The notes: generated from the letters alone by a model not told the origin. A stretch of DNA of 64,000 nt from an uncultured Aquimarina sp. (GCA_947496705.1 CANMDW010000001.1:186001-250000); one strand, 5' to 3'; counted from the first letter of the stretch, positions 47,165 through 56,770 are shown. A program made the numbers and translations.

Positions 47165-48934
47165 ATGAAGAAGAATCCTTTTTTACTCCTGTTAATCATT
47201 TTATGCATGTTGATTTTTGGGTGCAGAAATAATAAGACGGTTAATAGCGATAGATTGAGCCAAAACGAGCAACCGCGTGATTTTGAAGTTACGGTATCAT
47301 CTATATCAGATAGTATTGTACTACTCGAATGGCGCCCCGAAATTATTCCAGATACCGAAGAAGTAACTTATACTATTTTTTTAGAAGATAAGATTGTACA
47401 ATCAGGTATAAAAAACACAATGCATGTGTTTAGGGGGCTTACCCCTCAAACTAACTATAGTGGTAAGATAATAGCTTTAAACAAAAACAGAGAAGTATCA
47501 GAAAACACATTTGCCTTTGTTACAAAAGGAGAAAGAATCGTTACTAATAAAGCTGATCCAGCAGTATCTAAGCAAAGAACAAAAGATGGAGGCTACATTG
47601 TTGGTGGTTCTTCTGATGGAGATGTGGTAGTGAACAAAAATGAAGTGTCATACAAGAAAGAGATCATATGGGAGCATTCTTATGGAGGGACCGGCTTTGA
47701 TGCAGCTCAATCTATGCAAAAAACAAAAGATGGAGGTTATATTATTGGTGGTTTTACAGATTCCTCTGATGGGGATGTAGGAAAAAATACGAATAATACA
47801 AAGAATCATTATAGGGGAGAGTACAATCATTGGCTGATCAGATTAGATGAGTCTGGTAATCTTTTATGGGAGACTAAACTAGGAAATGCAGATGAACAGG
47901 TGATATCAGTGAGGCAGACCTTAGATGAAGGCTATATTATGGCAGGAACTTCATCTGGTTTTGGCAATGAAATGGGTAGTAATAATAGAGAGATGGACTA
48001 TTGGATTGTAAAACTTGATACATTAGGAAAATTTGTGTGGGACATTAATTTGGGAGGTAGTGGGCATGAGAAAGCCAGGTCTATAAGGCAAACCTCAGAC
48101 GGTGGATATATTATAGCAGGAGGCTCATCTTCTTCAGATGGAGACGTGAACAGTAACAATGGAGGGATGGATTACTGGATTGTAAAGCTAGATGGTAACG
48201 GAAAACTTATGTGGGAAACCAGCCTGGGAGGCACGAAATATGATATAGCAACATCTGTAGAGCAAACAAAGGATGGAGGTTATATTGTAGGTGGTTCTTC
48301 TAATTCCCCAGATGGGGATGTAGGTCTTAATCTTGGTGGAAGTGATTACTGGATTGTAAAACTAGATGCTTTTGGAACTCTTGAGTGGCATGAAATTTAT
48401 GGTGGATCCAAAAATGAAAATGTATACGAAATACAGCAAACAAAAGATGGGGGTTATATTGTGGTTGGTTCTTCTGAATCTTCAGATGGTTTTGGACTTG
48501 AAAACAAAGGAGGTATTGATAGTTGGGTTTTGAAATTGACCGATTACGGAGAGATAGACTGGTATACTAATTTAGGTGGTTCGGGAGATGATGTTATTCA
48601 GTCCATCTATCAAACTAAAGATCAAGAATACGTCTTGGCTGGATATGTTGTCTCTGCTGATTATGATGTAAAAATTAGTCATAGTTCTCCTAATACAGAT
48701 TATTGGGTAGTTAAACTCAATACTAAGGGTACTTTGTTATGGGAATATAGTTTTGGCGGGCCCTATGGTGATTATGCATATGATATTGAGCCAGCTACAG
48801 ATGGTGGATACATCATAGCCGGTTGTGCTAATTCTGGCGTTCCTATGCAAAAAGAAGAATTCGTTTACGGAGGTGACGTTGGTTTTTGGTGGGGCAAAGC
48901 AGATTACTGGATTGTCAAAATAATGCCAAAATAA
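47165..48934 (+). CDS. Lipoprotein with FnIII-like domain and DGGYI repeats
   Basis: A 589-aa lipoprotein: lipobox LIFGC (Cys20). Residues about 37-120 form an FnIII-like domain (IVLLEWRPEIIPDTEEVTYTI). From about 140 there are seven to eight repeats of about 55 residues with the core TKDGGYIIGGxSxSxDGDV and DYWIVKLDxxGxLxWExxLGG. These fold as propeller blades in related secreted proteins. No T9SS C-terminal sorting domain and no catalytic residues were seen, so binding is the likeliest role. It has no palindrome upstream; the next palindrome follows its stop. Confidence 0.85.
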   Translation: MKKNPFLLLLIILCMLIFGCRNNKTVNSDRLSQNEQPRDFEVTVSSISDSIVLLEWRPEIIPDTEEVTYTIFLEDKIVQSGIKNTMHVFRGLTPQTNYSGKIIALNKNREVSENTFAFVTKGERIVTNKADPAVSKQRTKDGGYIVGGSSDGDVVVNKNEVSYKKEIIWEHSYGGTGFDAAQSMQKTKDGGYIIGGFTDSSDGDVGKNTNNTKNHYRGEYNHWLIRLDESGNLLWETKLGNADEQVISVRQTLDEGYIMAGTSSGFGNEMGSNNREMDYWIVKLDTLGKFVWDINLGGSGHEKARSIRQTSDGGYIIAGGSSSSDGDVNSNNGGMDYWIVKLDGNGKLMWETSLGGTKYDIATSVEQTKDGGYIVGGSSNSPDGDVGLNLGGSDYWIVKLDAFGTLEWHEIYGGSKNENVYEIQQTKDGGYIVVGSSESSDGFGLENKGGIDSWVLKLTDYGEIDWYTNLGGSGDDVIQSIYQTKDQEYVLAGYVVSADYDVKISHSSPNTDYWVVKLNTKGTLLWEYSFGGPYGDYAYDIEPATDGGYIIAGCANSGVPMQKEEFVYGGDVGFWWGKADYWIVKIMPK

Positions 48935-48972
48935 CCAATATGGATTGTATATAAAGATACAGACAAAAAAAA

Positions 48973-49034
48973 GTCCGGATTCTTTGAAATTCAAAATTCT
49001 AGGACATTCTAAGTTTGCTCTCTTATTAGGTTTG
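48973..49034 (+). promoter_or_regulatory. Palindromic promoter without a gene
   Basis: Palindrome at 48973-49005, 21 nt, exact -7 box TAGGTTTG at 49027-49034. Only a terminator and no reading frame follows before the next promoter. Confidence 0.75.
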
Positions 49035-49040
49035 TGTCAC

Positions 49041-49157
49041 TAACTTTTGAAATAACAAAAATAAGAGTTTTGTTAAAAAGTATAGAGTAGCCCCAAATAC
49101 TCTTAAAGTTGGGTTTGTTAGGTGACTGCCTATAAAACATTTTATAGGCAGTCTTTT
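49041..49157 (+). ncRNA. Putative short transcript between orphan promoter and terminator
   Basis: A transcript starting about 7 nt after TAGGTTTG would run about 115 nt to the T-run of a strong hairpin. No start codon with a useful frame is present. It could be a small RNA or the shell of a deleted lipoprotein gene. Confidence 0.35.
49124..49157 (+). terminator. Strong hairpin terminator
   Basis: Arms GACTGCCTATAAA and TTTATAGGCAGTC with a 4-nt loop, followed by TTTTT. Confidence 0.9.
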
Positions 49158-49232
49158 TAGTATTAATCTAGACGTACCATCTGGCCAAATGCATACCCAT
49201 AAAATTTGAAACCGAAAAGCCTTCTAAAAAAA

Positions 49233-49294
49233 GTCCAGATTCTTTGAAACTCAAACTTTCTGGATATGCTAAACACTATCCCCTGTTAAGTTTG
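49233..49294 (+). promoter_or_regulatory. Palindromic promoter of collagen-like lipoprotein 1
   Basis: Palindrome at 49233-49265, 21 nt, exact -7 box TAAGTTTG at 49287-49294; ATG about 30 nt further. Confidence 0.8.
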
Positions 49295-49322
49295 TGCTAT
49301 TAACTTTTAAAAGGATAAAAAA

Positions 49323-49952
49323 ATGAGGACAAAGACTAATTTAATGAGAGGCATTACAGTATTATTTTTATGTGGAGTGATTTTTTCATGTTCTGATGGA
49401 GAAGATGGGGCAAGAGGGCCACAAGGAGAACAGGGCGAACAAGGCGAACAAGGAGAGCAAGGAGAGCAAGGAGAACCAGGCGAAGATGGAAGTACAGGAA
49501 GTACTGAAATTATATATTCAGATTGGATACCTTCTGATTTTGATTTTTTTGAAAATAGTCTTAAGGCTAGTGGTGCAGGCTTTTTTATTGATACACCAGA
49601 GATAACAGAAGATATTGTGAATTCGGGAGTGATTTTAGTTTATGGTAGGAATGAGGAGGATAGTGGGGTGACTGTGCAGAGCCTACCGTTCACCGATTAT
49701 AATTCATCAAACCGGTATACTTTTAGTATGTATCAAGATCCTTCTTTGTTACCTACTGGCACAACGATAGGGATTGGGGTTAATTCTACGGTCGGAGGAA
49801 ATATTGGAGAGATTAATTATGATGCCTTTAGATATGTTGCCATTCCTTCTGGAGGAGGACCAGTTGTTGTTCCTGGCGCTACCGCAAAATCTATAGAAGA
49901 TTATACGACAATGTCTTATGAAGAGGTAAGAGCATTATTTGATATTCCATAG
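49323..49952 (+). CDS. Collagen-like (Gly-X-Y) lipoprotein 1
   Basis: A 209-aa lipoprotein with lipobox VIFSC (Cys23). Directly after SDGEDG comes a run of about ten Gly-X-Y triplets dominated by GEQ, which could trimerise as a collagen-like stalk. A beta-rich head of about 150 residues follows ([38 protein letters not shown]), ending with the family tail [22 protein letters not shown]. It is the first of three tandem paralogs, two more lying at 57720 and 58613. Role unknown; a surface-anchored stalked protein is inferred. Confidence 0.85.
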   Translation: MRTKTNLMRGITVLFLCGVIFSCSDGEDGARGPQGEQGEQGEQGEQGEQGEPGEDGSTGSTEIIYSDWIPSDFDFFENSLKASGAGFFIDTPEITEDIVNSGVILVYGRNEEDSGVTVQSLPFTDYNSSNRYTFSMYQDPSLLPTGTTIGIGVNSTVGGNIGEINYDAFRYVAIPSGGGPVVVPGATAKSIEDYTTMSYEEVRALFDIP

Positions 49953-50060
49953 TAATTTAACTAAGCTTACTTTAGAAATAAGTAGTGATCTAAAAAAGTT
50001 CAGACACTTTATTTTTCTAATGCTAGTAGGCTTCCACTAACGTTTATAATAATAAATAAA

Positions 50061-50693
50061 ATGAAGACAATGATAAATTTAATGAGAAGTATTGCAGTAC
50101 TATTTTTATGTTTAGTCATTTTCTCTTGTAGTGATGGAGAAGATGGGGCAAGAGGACCACAAGGAGATCAGGGCGAACAAGGACCACAAGGACCACAAGG
50201 ACCACAAGGAGAGCAGGGAGAACCAGGCGAAGATGGTACTGGAGGAAGTCCTGAAATAATATATTCAGATTGGATACCTTCTGGTTTTGAGAATCCTAGT
50301 AATGAATTTTTTGAAGAGTTTTTTATTGATACAGAGATAACAGAAGATATTAGGAGTTCGGGAACGGTTTTAGTTTATGGCAGGAATGAGAATGATAGTG
50401 GCGTGATTGTGAAGAAGTTACCGTTCGTCGATAATAGTTTATCACATCGGTATACTTTTACTGTGAGTCAAAATGTTTTTTTTGCTAACGAAGAAGAAAG
50501 GATAAGGATAAGTATTGAGGTTATTACTTCGAACGATGAAATTGGAGAGACTAGTTTTGGTGCCTTTAGATATGTTGTTATTCCTTCTGGAGGAGGACCA
50601 ATTGATGTTCCTGGCGCTACCGCAAAATCTATAGAAGATTATACAACGATGTCTTATGAACAGGTAATGACAGCATTAAATATTCCAGAGTAA
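50061..50693 (+). CDS. Collagen-like (Gly-X-Y) lipoprotein 2
   Basis: A 210-aa paralog of the preceding gene: lipobox VIFSC (Cys23), Gly-X-Y run rich in GPQ and [14 protein letters not shown], a diverged head and the conserved [23 protein letters not shown] tail. The head diverges much more than the two ends, as expected for a variable surface domain. Its upstream region keeps only the distal part of the palindrome and a mutated -7 box (TAGGCTTC), so it may depend on read-through from copy 1. Confidence 0.85.
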   Translation: MKTMINLMRSIAVLFLCLVIFSCSDGEDGARGPQGDQGEQGPQGPQGPQGEQGEPGEDGTGGSPEIIYSDWIPSGFENPSNEFFEEFFIDTEITEDIRSSGTVLVYGRNENDSGVIVKKLPFVDNSLSHRYTFTVSQNVFFANEEERIRISIEVITSNDEIGETSFGAFRYVVIPSGGGPIDVPGATAKSIEDYTTMSYEQVMTALNIPE

Positions 50694-50802
50694 TTTAACG
50701 AAGTCTATATTAGAAATAAGTATCCATCTAAAAAAAAACCAGATACTTCATTTTTCTAGTGCTGGTAGGCTTATACCACTAACGTTTAAAAATGATAAAA
50801 AA

Positions 50803-51435
50803 ATGAAGACATTAATAAATTTAATAAAGGGTATTACAATACTATTTTTATGTTCGGCCATTTTTTCTAGTTGTGATGGAGATGATGGACGTCCCGGACC
50901 ACAAGGAGAACAGGGTGAACCAGGAGAGCCAGGATCACAAGGAGAGCAGGGTGAACAGGGCGAACCAGGCGAAGACGGTACTGGAGGAAGTACTGAAATA
51001 ATATATTCAGATTGGATACCTGCAGTTTATGATGGTGATCCTAATACTGAATCATTAGTACAATTTGTTATTGATACACCAGAGATAACAGACGATATTA
51101 TAAATTCGGGAGTGATTTTAGTTTATAGTAGTACTACGAATGATGGTGGTGATGTGTATGTGAAAAGCCTACCAATAGATAGTATTAGTATCTCATATTC
51201 TTTTAGGATATCTCAAAATTCTGGAGCATCTGCAAGCATAATAATTACTATTAGGCGTCTTGATGGTAATCCTATTGGAGATTATTTGTTTTCTGAAAGC
51301 TATAAATATGTTGCCATTCCTTCTGGAGCTTCTGGAGGAGGACCAATTGTTGCTGGCACTACCGCAAAATCTAAAGAAGACTATACGAAGATGTCTTATG
51401 AAAAAATAAAAACAGTATTTAATATCCCAGAATAG
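50803..51435 (+). CDS. Collagen-like (Gly-X-Y) lipoprotein 3
   Basis: A 210-aa paralog. The lipobox AIFSSC has one extra residue (Cys24). The stalk begins DGDDGRPGPQ and mixes GEQ, GEP and GSQ triplets. The head has [27 protein letters not shown] and YKYVAIPSGASGGGP, and the tail AKSKEDYTKMSYEKIKTVFNIPE. As for copy 2, the promoter palindrome upstream (about 50730) is reduced to one half and the -7 position reads TAGGCTTA. The next gene belongs to an unrelated island. Confidence 0.85.
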   Translation: MKTLINLIKGITILFLCSAIFSSCDGDDGRPGPQGEQGEPGEPGSQGEQGEQGEPGEDGTGGSTEIIYSDWIPAVYDGDPNTESLVQFVIDTPEITDDIINSGVILVYSSTTNDGGDVYVKSLPIDSISISYSFRISQNSGASASIIITIRRLDGNPIGDYLFSESYKYVAIPSGASGGGPIVAGTTAKSKEDYTKMSYEKIKTVFNIPE

Positions 51436-51642
51436 TATTGCTAACTAAACTTGCATGAGAAAAAAGTAGCGATCTAAAAATAGTTATGTCATTATAGCCG
51501 ATCGCTACTTTTTTAAGCATCATTCGTCAATTTAAGTATTTGGCCCCGATGAGTTTTTGAGAAGAGGTACAAGCAGTATACAAAAAGGGAAATAGAAGTA
51601 AAAATAAGGCATCAAAATATAGATAAAGAGGATAATAAATTT

Positions 51643-52587
51643 ATGACAGATTTTAATGACATTAGAAAAAAGATCGAGCTTCTGAAGAAATACGATACTT
51701 CTTATACGGCTTTTGGGTCTGAAATACATGGTTATGAGATCAACCCTGTGCTAAGTGAACCTGAGCTTGTTGATTTTGAAAAAAAAGAACAAATACGCTT
51801 ACCAAAAAGTTATCGGGAATATTTAAAATACCTGGGCAATGGTGGTGCAGGCCCGGCCTATGGGATATATTCCCTGGAGGAGGCACGTAACCGAGCTGGT
51901 TGGTTTCCCCCTATTGCAGATTTAAATAATAGAATAGAAACAGAAGATTTCCCGGGGGAGTTATTAATTTCACATAATGGTTGTGCCTTATTTACCTGGT
52001 TGGCAGTGGTTGGGCCATTTGCCGGTGAACTGTGGTATGATGGCAGTACAAACGGAGGAGCCGTATATCGTATAAATGACGACTTTTTGGAGTGGTATAA
52101 GAACTGGGTCGATTCAGTCTTCCTTGAAACAGGATTCATCACCTATCTCGGAAATGAAGCCGTAGCACTAGGCCAGAAAAAGCAATATAAAGAAGCAATA
52201 GCACTATTTAAATTGGCAGTAAATATAGAATATCGAGAGTATTATAATGTGCAACCCCAGGTATATTCAGAATATCTGAAAATCTTTTGTAACGTATTGT
52301 ATTTTCTTCAAAATGACAATACGGGATTACCGGTAGATACCGAATTGAATGCGTACTTTTTAGAAAAATGCCTGTCTCACGGCAAAGAAAACCCTGCCAT
52401 TTATTTTAATGCAGCTTGTGTGTATGCCGAGATGAAAGATTTTGATAATATAGTTACATGTATCGAGTTTGCAGAACAGTATTATGATGAGTATCAAATG
52501 ATGATGGATACCATCAAAACAGATAAGGTATTTTCTGAATTTAGAAAAGACGTTAGGTTTCTTAATCTAAAAATGAAATATACATAA
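51643..52587 (+). CDS. SUKH (SMI1/KNR4) domain protein with TPR-like C-terminus
   Basis: A 314-aa cytoplasmic protein. Residues about 35-165 match the SUKH fold: ELVDFEKKEQIRLPKSYREYL, YLGNGGAGPAYGIYSLEEA, LLISHNGCALFTWLAVVG, GELWYDGSTNGG and FLEWYKNWVD. SUKH proteins often serve as immunity proteins against nuclease and other polymorphic toxins. Here the C-terminal half is a helical TPR-like extension (AVALGQKKQYKEAIALFKLAV). No toxin gene adjoins, so an immunity role for a distant toxin, or an unrelated regulatory role, are both open. Confidence 0.8.
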   Translation: MTDFNDIRKKIELLKKYDTSYTAFGSEIHGYEINPVLSEPELVDFEKKEQIRLPKSYREYLKYLGNGGAGPAYGIYSLEEARNRAGWFPPIADLNNRIETEDFPGELLISHNGCALFTWLAVVGPFAGELWYDGSTNGGAVYRINDDFLEWYKNWVDSVFLETGFITYLGNEAVALGQKKQYKEAIALFKLAVNIEYREYYNVQPQVYSEYLKIFCNVLYFLQNDNTGLPVDTELNAYFLEKCLSHGKENPAIYFNAACVYAEMKDFDNIVTCIEFAEQYYDEYQMMMDTIKTDKVFSEFRKDVRFLNLKMKYT

Positions 52588-52817
52588 CAATTATAGTAAC
52601 ATAACAAAAGAGCTAAAGAAACTTTTTAGAGAAGAATTCCCTGCTTTATTTTCAATGTTACATATCTGCCGGTATCGGTTACATTACCAATAGCTATAGA
52701 GCCGATCGTGACATACATTTGTTTAGTAATCAGAAAATGTTAAAAATCAGAGGGATTTTCTTAAAAAGCTACCAAAAAACCAAGAGGATTAAACAACCAA
52801 AATTAAATAAAACCGAT

Positions 52818-53756
52818 ATGGAAACACAGGATTTAAAACTAGTAAATGAAGGAATTCTTCAAATGAAAGAAGGCCAATATCAAAAAGCAGAAAGCCTTTT
52901 TAATAAAGCCATTATACTAGAAGGCCAATATCTCAGTAAAGCGTATTATAATAAAGGGGTTTTATTGCAAAACCACCTCAATGATATAAAGGAAGCCATG
53001 TTGTGTTATATAGAAGCCACCACTCTCAATCCTGATTATGGATATGCCTGGCACAATTTGGGAGAAACACTGCTTCATTATAACCGATACAACGATGCAT
53101 TACAAATGTTTATAACAGCTATTGAAACAATCCCCGAGGACTTAAATCCCAGGATTGGCCTGGCACATACATTCAATAGGTTACAGGAATATGAAAGCGC
53201 AATCGAAACACTCGAACCATTATTAGATCAACAAGGAATAAAAGACAATCATATGGCAAAAATACAAAGCGAATATGGTTTAGCGTTATTACAAACCAAT
53301 AGGGTGCCAGAAGCCTATGATCACTTTAAAAAAGCGTTTCAATTAAATGAAAACGATTATCAGGTGTGCTATAATATTGCCTTTATTTCAGATATGTTCA
53401 AAAATTATGCAGAAGCACTGTCATTTTATGATAAAGCAATTGCAGTAAATACAAATGAGGCAAAAGGATACCAGGGAAAAGCATGTACATATATTCATAT
53501 GCGAGAATATCAGGAAGCGTTACCCTATATACAAAAAGCAATAGCATTGTCCCCAAAAAACTTTGAAGGATATTACAATTTGGCATGTATTCATGCAGGG
53601 CTTGGTGAAGAAGAAGCGTTGCTTGATGCCATCAAAAAAACGATAGAGCTGGCCCCTCCACAAATTGGGATTGAAAAACATATACAAAAAGATCCTGATT
53701 TTTTGCCGTATTCAAAAAATGAAGGCTTTATGTCGGTCATAGAAAAAAGAATATAG
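52818..53756 (+). CDS. TPR-repeat protein
   Basis: A 312-aa protein from Met at 52818 (the frame is open to 52719, but the basic N-terminal extension is not TPR-like). At least seven 34-residue TPR units are visible, for example YQKAESLFNKAIILEGQY, KEAMLCYIEATTLNPDYGYAW, NDALQMFITAIETIPEDLNP, AEALSFYDKAIAVNTNEAKGY and QEALPYIQKAIALSPKNFEGY. It probably scaffolds protein contacts in the cytoplasm. It lies in a same-strand island of uncharacterised genes following the SUKH protein. Confidence 0.85.
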   Translation: METQDLKLVNEGILQMKEGQYQKAESLFNKAIILEGQYLSKAYYNKGVLLQNHLNDIKEAMLCYIEATTLNPDYGYAWHNLGETLLHYNRYNDALQMFITAIETIPEDLNPRIGLAHTFNRLQEYESAIETLEPLLDQQGIKDNHMAKIQSEYGLALLQTNRVPEAYDHFKKAFQLNENDYQVCYNIAFISDMFKNYAEALSFYDKAIAVNTNEAKGYQGKACTYIHMREYQEALPYIQKAIALSPKNFEGYYNLACIHAGLGEEEALLDAIKKTIELAPPQIGIEKHIQKDPDFLPYSKNEGFMSVIEKRI

Positions 53757-53796
53757 CACAAAATAACTACTGAACTCATTGAAACTGTTGGATGTC

Positions 53797-54606
53797 ATGC
53801 AAAAAAATATAAAGCAACTATTCTTTGTTACCATATTGCTCTTGGGTTGCCATGATGTTTTTTCGCAGGAAGATGATGATAGAAACCAGCGCAATTATGA
53901 GGATTTAGCGCTGAAACTGGTGATTAGCAGGGATACAACTCATACAAATCAATATTTAACTATCTATGAAAAAGACCAAAGAATACAATCTTTTAAATTA
54001 AATCATGAAGTTGATCTGTATAAGTTTGATGTTGATTTTTTGGGAAAGCAGAAATTTTTGGTAATAAGGGGCCGGTATCACTTCTATATGTTAGATATAT
54101 CAACCAAAATGTTGATAGGACCATTTGGCCCTATACCAAGAGGTGATATCGCAGATGCTCAATCGGGTATGTTGGTAGATATGAAGCTTTTTGAAAACCG
54201 ACACTATTTAATAATTCGGGCTTTAGACTATGGGATCTATTGCTATAATTTAAAGGATATTTATAACCCTTTTGAAATTGAATGTTATGTTTCAGAAAAT
54301 TTCCCGTACCATCATTTTTTTCTTGATAAAAATAGTAGTGGTCTATATAATGGTATAGTATCGTATACAGATAATGGATGGGATATTATTAGTACAAGTT
54401 TTTTGTTTAAAGAGTATCGCTTCGAGGAAAATGATGTTGATAAAAGTATTCTAAAAAAGGATATTAAGGACCAATATCTGTTCCTGAGGCATTACCCGGA
54501 AAAATCAAATGTGAGCCAACCTTTTGTGATTGACTACAGAGAAGGAAAAATTCTTAATAATACTTCAGACAAAAAATTAATCAAAGAACTTAGTAACTAT
54601 GAATAA
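53797..54606 (+). CDS. Hypothetical exported protein
   Basis: A 269-aa protein from ATG at 53797 (a TTG six codons upstream is less likely). The N-terminus LFFVTILLLGCHDVFSQ could be either a type I signal peptide or a lipobox (LLGC). The rest is a mixture of short beta strands rich in Tyr, Phe and Asp (YHFYMLDISTKMLIGPFGPIP, YLIIRALDYGIYCYNL), perhaps a propeller-like fold. I recognise no family. Confidence 0.7.
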   Translation: MQKNIKQLFFVTILLLGCHDVFSQEDDDRNQRNYEDLALKLVISRDTTHTNQYLTIYEKDQRIQSFKLNHEVDLYKFDVDFLGKQKFLVIRGRYHFYMLDISTKMLIGPFGPIPRGDIADAQSGMLVDMKLFENRHYLIIRALDYGIYCYNLKDIYNPFEIECYVSENFPYHHFFLDKNSSGLYNGIVSYTDNGWDIISTSFLFKEYRFEENDVDKSILKKDIKDQYLFLRHYPEKSNVSQPFVIDYREGKILNNTSDKKLIKELSNYE

Positions 54607-54679
54607 GTCACCACCAAAATACATGGAAGCACTAAAACCTTTAGAAAAATTAATCAATTAATAAAATAATAAAAACAAA

Positions 54680-55102
54680 ATGATTTACGGGATAACATTA
54701 ATTATACTGGGACTGCTCGCAGCTCCCTCATTATTACTATCAAAAAAACCAAATGCAAAAGAGCTTTTAGATAAAATAACCCCTTATCAAGGATGGATTG
54801 GTCTGTTGTTCTGCTTTTGGGGAGTTTGGGGTACAATCCAGGCGGTTCTTAATATAGGGTACTTAAACACTTTCCCTATATGGTGGATTACCTGGATGGC
54901 ATCTAGTATAGTAGAAGCTGTTTTAGGATTTATTCTTGGATATGGGATGATCAATAAATTTCTTTTGTCCAAAAATGAAGAAGCTAAACAAAAAGGAGAA
55001 AAATTACTGGCAAAACTAGCCCCCATACAAGGGAGATTAGGATTGGCAGGAGTATTTGTAGGCATATGGGTAATTGTTGCCAGTATACTATTTAATGGGT
55101 AA
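54680..55102 (+). CDS. Small integral membrane protein with four helices
   Basis: A 140-aa inner-membrane protein. Hydrophobic helices lie at about 1-20, 37-60, 65-95 and 117-138. Two near-repeats, [15 protein letters not shown] and [17 protein letters not shown], show that it arose by internal duplication of a two-helix unit. I recognise no family or partner. Confidence 0.75.
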   Translation: MIYGITLIILGLLAAPSLLLSKKPNAKELLDKITPYQGWIGLLFCFWGVWGTIQAVLNIGYLNTFPIWWITWMASSIVEAVLGFILGYGMINKFLLSKNEEAKQKGEKLLAKLAPIQGRLGLAGVFVGIWVIVASILFNG

Positions 55103-55190
55103 ACTGAATATGTACCAGCAAGCTGCAGAAGTAATACCGGGTTTAGTAAGTGCTGCTACCCCATGTTCAAAACGCTAGCAGTATTAATTT

Positions 55191-55889
55191 ATGAGAAATC
55201 TAAAATTTATATATCTTTTTCTACTGATCTTTATTAATGCCTACACACAGGAGAAACTTATACCTGTCAATTCGCAAATTAAAGACCCTGATCTGGAAGA
55301 ATTTATTGTAAACCTCAGGAATGCAATCGCTGTAAAAGATAAAGAATTTATAATCAACAATCTAAGCCCAAAAATTCAAAACGGTTTTGGTGGCGGTGGT
55401 GGGGTTGAAGAGTTCAAAGAGTATTGGAATTACTTGTCTGATAAGTCATTCTTCTGGAGGCTAGCCAAGAATATTTTTGAAATGGGTGGAGGAGAACTCA
55501 ATGAAGAAGGTAATTTTTATTCAATGCCATATGTTTTTTCAAATTGGCCCGATCATGAAGTATATGATGTTTATGAATATATGGCAATAACAGCAGCAAA
55601 AGTAAATGTTTTTAATGAACCAAACGCTAGTAATTCAAAGGTTCTGGGGCAATTAAGCTATGATATTGTTAAAGTAGATTATGAGAAATCGTACCCTCCA
55701 TTTATTAATCATGAATATGAATACCTAACACGTATGGGTGAAAAACTCTGGTACTATATTATAAGTTTGGACAAAAAATTAGAAGGATATGTCTATCGGG
55801 ATTATATATGGTCGCCAATTGGATATAGAATTGGTTTTTGTAAAAAGAACGGAAAATGGTCTGTTTCCTATTTTCTTGCAAACTATTAA
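55191..55889 (+). CDS. Exported protein with SH3-like C-terminal domain
   Basis: A 232-aa secreted protein (signal peptide to FINAYTQ). Residues about 30-110 are helical and contain a GFGGGGGVEEF turn. The C-terminal half reads like a bacterial SH3 domain (AAKVNVFNEPNASNSKVLGQLSYDIVKVDY, then LWYYIISLDKKLEGYVYRDYI). SH3b domains bind peptidoglycan or partner proteins. Alone on its strand between two other exported proteins. Confidence 0.75.
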   Translation: MRNLKFIYLFLLIFINAYTQEKLIPVNSQIKDPDLEEFIVNLRNAIAVKDKEFIINNLSPKIQNGFGGGGGVEEFKEYWNYLSDKSFFWRLAKNIFEMGGGELNEEGNFYSMPYVFSNWPDHEVYDVYEYMAITAAKVNVFNEPNASNSKVLGQLSYDIVKVDYEKSYPPFINHEYEYLTRMGEKLWYYIISLDKKLEGYVYRDYIWSPIGYRIGFCKKNGKWSVSYFLANY

Positions 55890-55999
55890 GAATCCCTGAG
55901 CACTATTTCTGGGCTTTAACGTAAATTAAGAGAGAACTCAAATAATGAGTTTAATTTTATAAGTATTGTATTATCAAATAATAATTAAAATTTAAACGC

Positions 56000-56770
56000 A
56001 TGAAAAAAGTGCTGTTATTTTTGCTGATTTCATTTTTGTCGATGAATTTGTATAGCCAGGTAAAAACAATTCATGTTTTTGTAGCGCTATGTGATAATGA
56101 AAATCAGAGGATAGTTCCGGTTCCAGAAAAAATAGGGAACGGAAAAGACCCAAAGCACAATCTATATTGGGGAGCAGGGTATGGCGTAAAAACGTTCTTT
56201 AAGCTTAAAACAAAAGATTGGAAACTAGTAAAAGATTTTGACATTGATGACCCAACAATACTAGACAGGGTTTTATTTAAACATGCTACAAAAGAAATAT
56301 ACTTACTGGCAGACGCATACGATGGTGAGAAAATCCAAACCTGTATAGAAGGTTTTTTAAAAGCATCAAACGCACAAAACCCTGTTTCGGTTACTATAGA
56401 TAAAAAGACATTAAACTTTGGAGGGAGTGCAGATTTACTCTCTTATATAGGGCATAATGGATTAATGGAGTTTGCGGTAGATGTTCCTTATAAAAAAGAG
56501 GTTTCTAAAAAGAAAGAGGTAATAATCCTGGCGTGCTACAGCCAGGATTATTTTTCGAATGAAATAGTACAATCAAAAGCAAATCCGATTTTATGGACCA
56601 CACATTTAATGGCGCCTGAAGCCTATACCTTACAATCGGCGATCGATGGCTGGATCAACAATGAAACGGGAAAACAAATTAAAGAAAGAGCAGCGCAAAC
56701 CTATAACAAATATCAAAAATGCGGAATCAATGGAGCAAGGAATTTATTTACAACCGGATTTAAAAATTAG
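56000..56770 (+). CDS. Secreted caspase-like (clan CD-type) protein
   Basis: A 256-aa exported protein (signal peptide to MNLYSQ). Two stretches resemble the His-Cys dyad of clan CD peptidases: LSYIGHNGLMEF (His near residue 152) and, about 27 residues later, VIILACYSQDYF (Cys near 179), each after a hydrophobic strand as in caspase and gingipain folds. The short distance between them and the small size are also seen in uncharacterised Bacteroidota homologs. Peptidase activity is inference. It overlaps no toxin gene. Confidence 0.7.
   Translation: MKKVLLFLLISFLSMNLYSQVKTIHVFVALCDNENQRIVPVPEKIGNGKDPKHNLYWGAGYGVKTFFKLKTKDWKLVKDFDIDDPTILDRVLFKHATKEIYLLADAYDGEKIQTCIEGFLKASNAQNPVSVTIDKKTLNFGGSADLLSYIGHNGLMEFAVDVPYKKEVSKKKEVIILACYSQDYFSNEIVQSKANPILWTTHLMAPEAYTLQSAIDGWINNETGKQIKERAAQTYNKYQKCGINGARNLFTTGFKN

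Noticed and set aside
6887..48934. Type IX secretion sorting domains on the large secreted proteins
   Set aside because: I looked for C-terminal sorting domains on the A, B, C, Kelch, BNR and DGGYI-repeat proteins and saw none; export beyond the periplasm is unexplained.
52719..52817. Longer start for the TPR protein
   Set aside because: The 33-codon extension is basic and low-complexity, and the TPR units begin just after Met at 52818.
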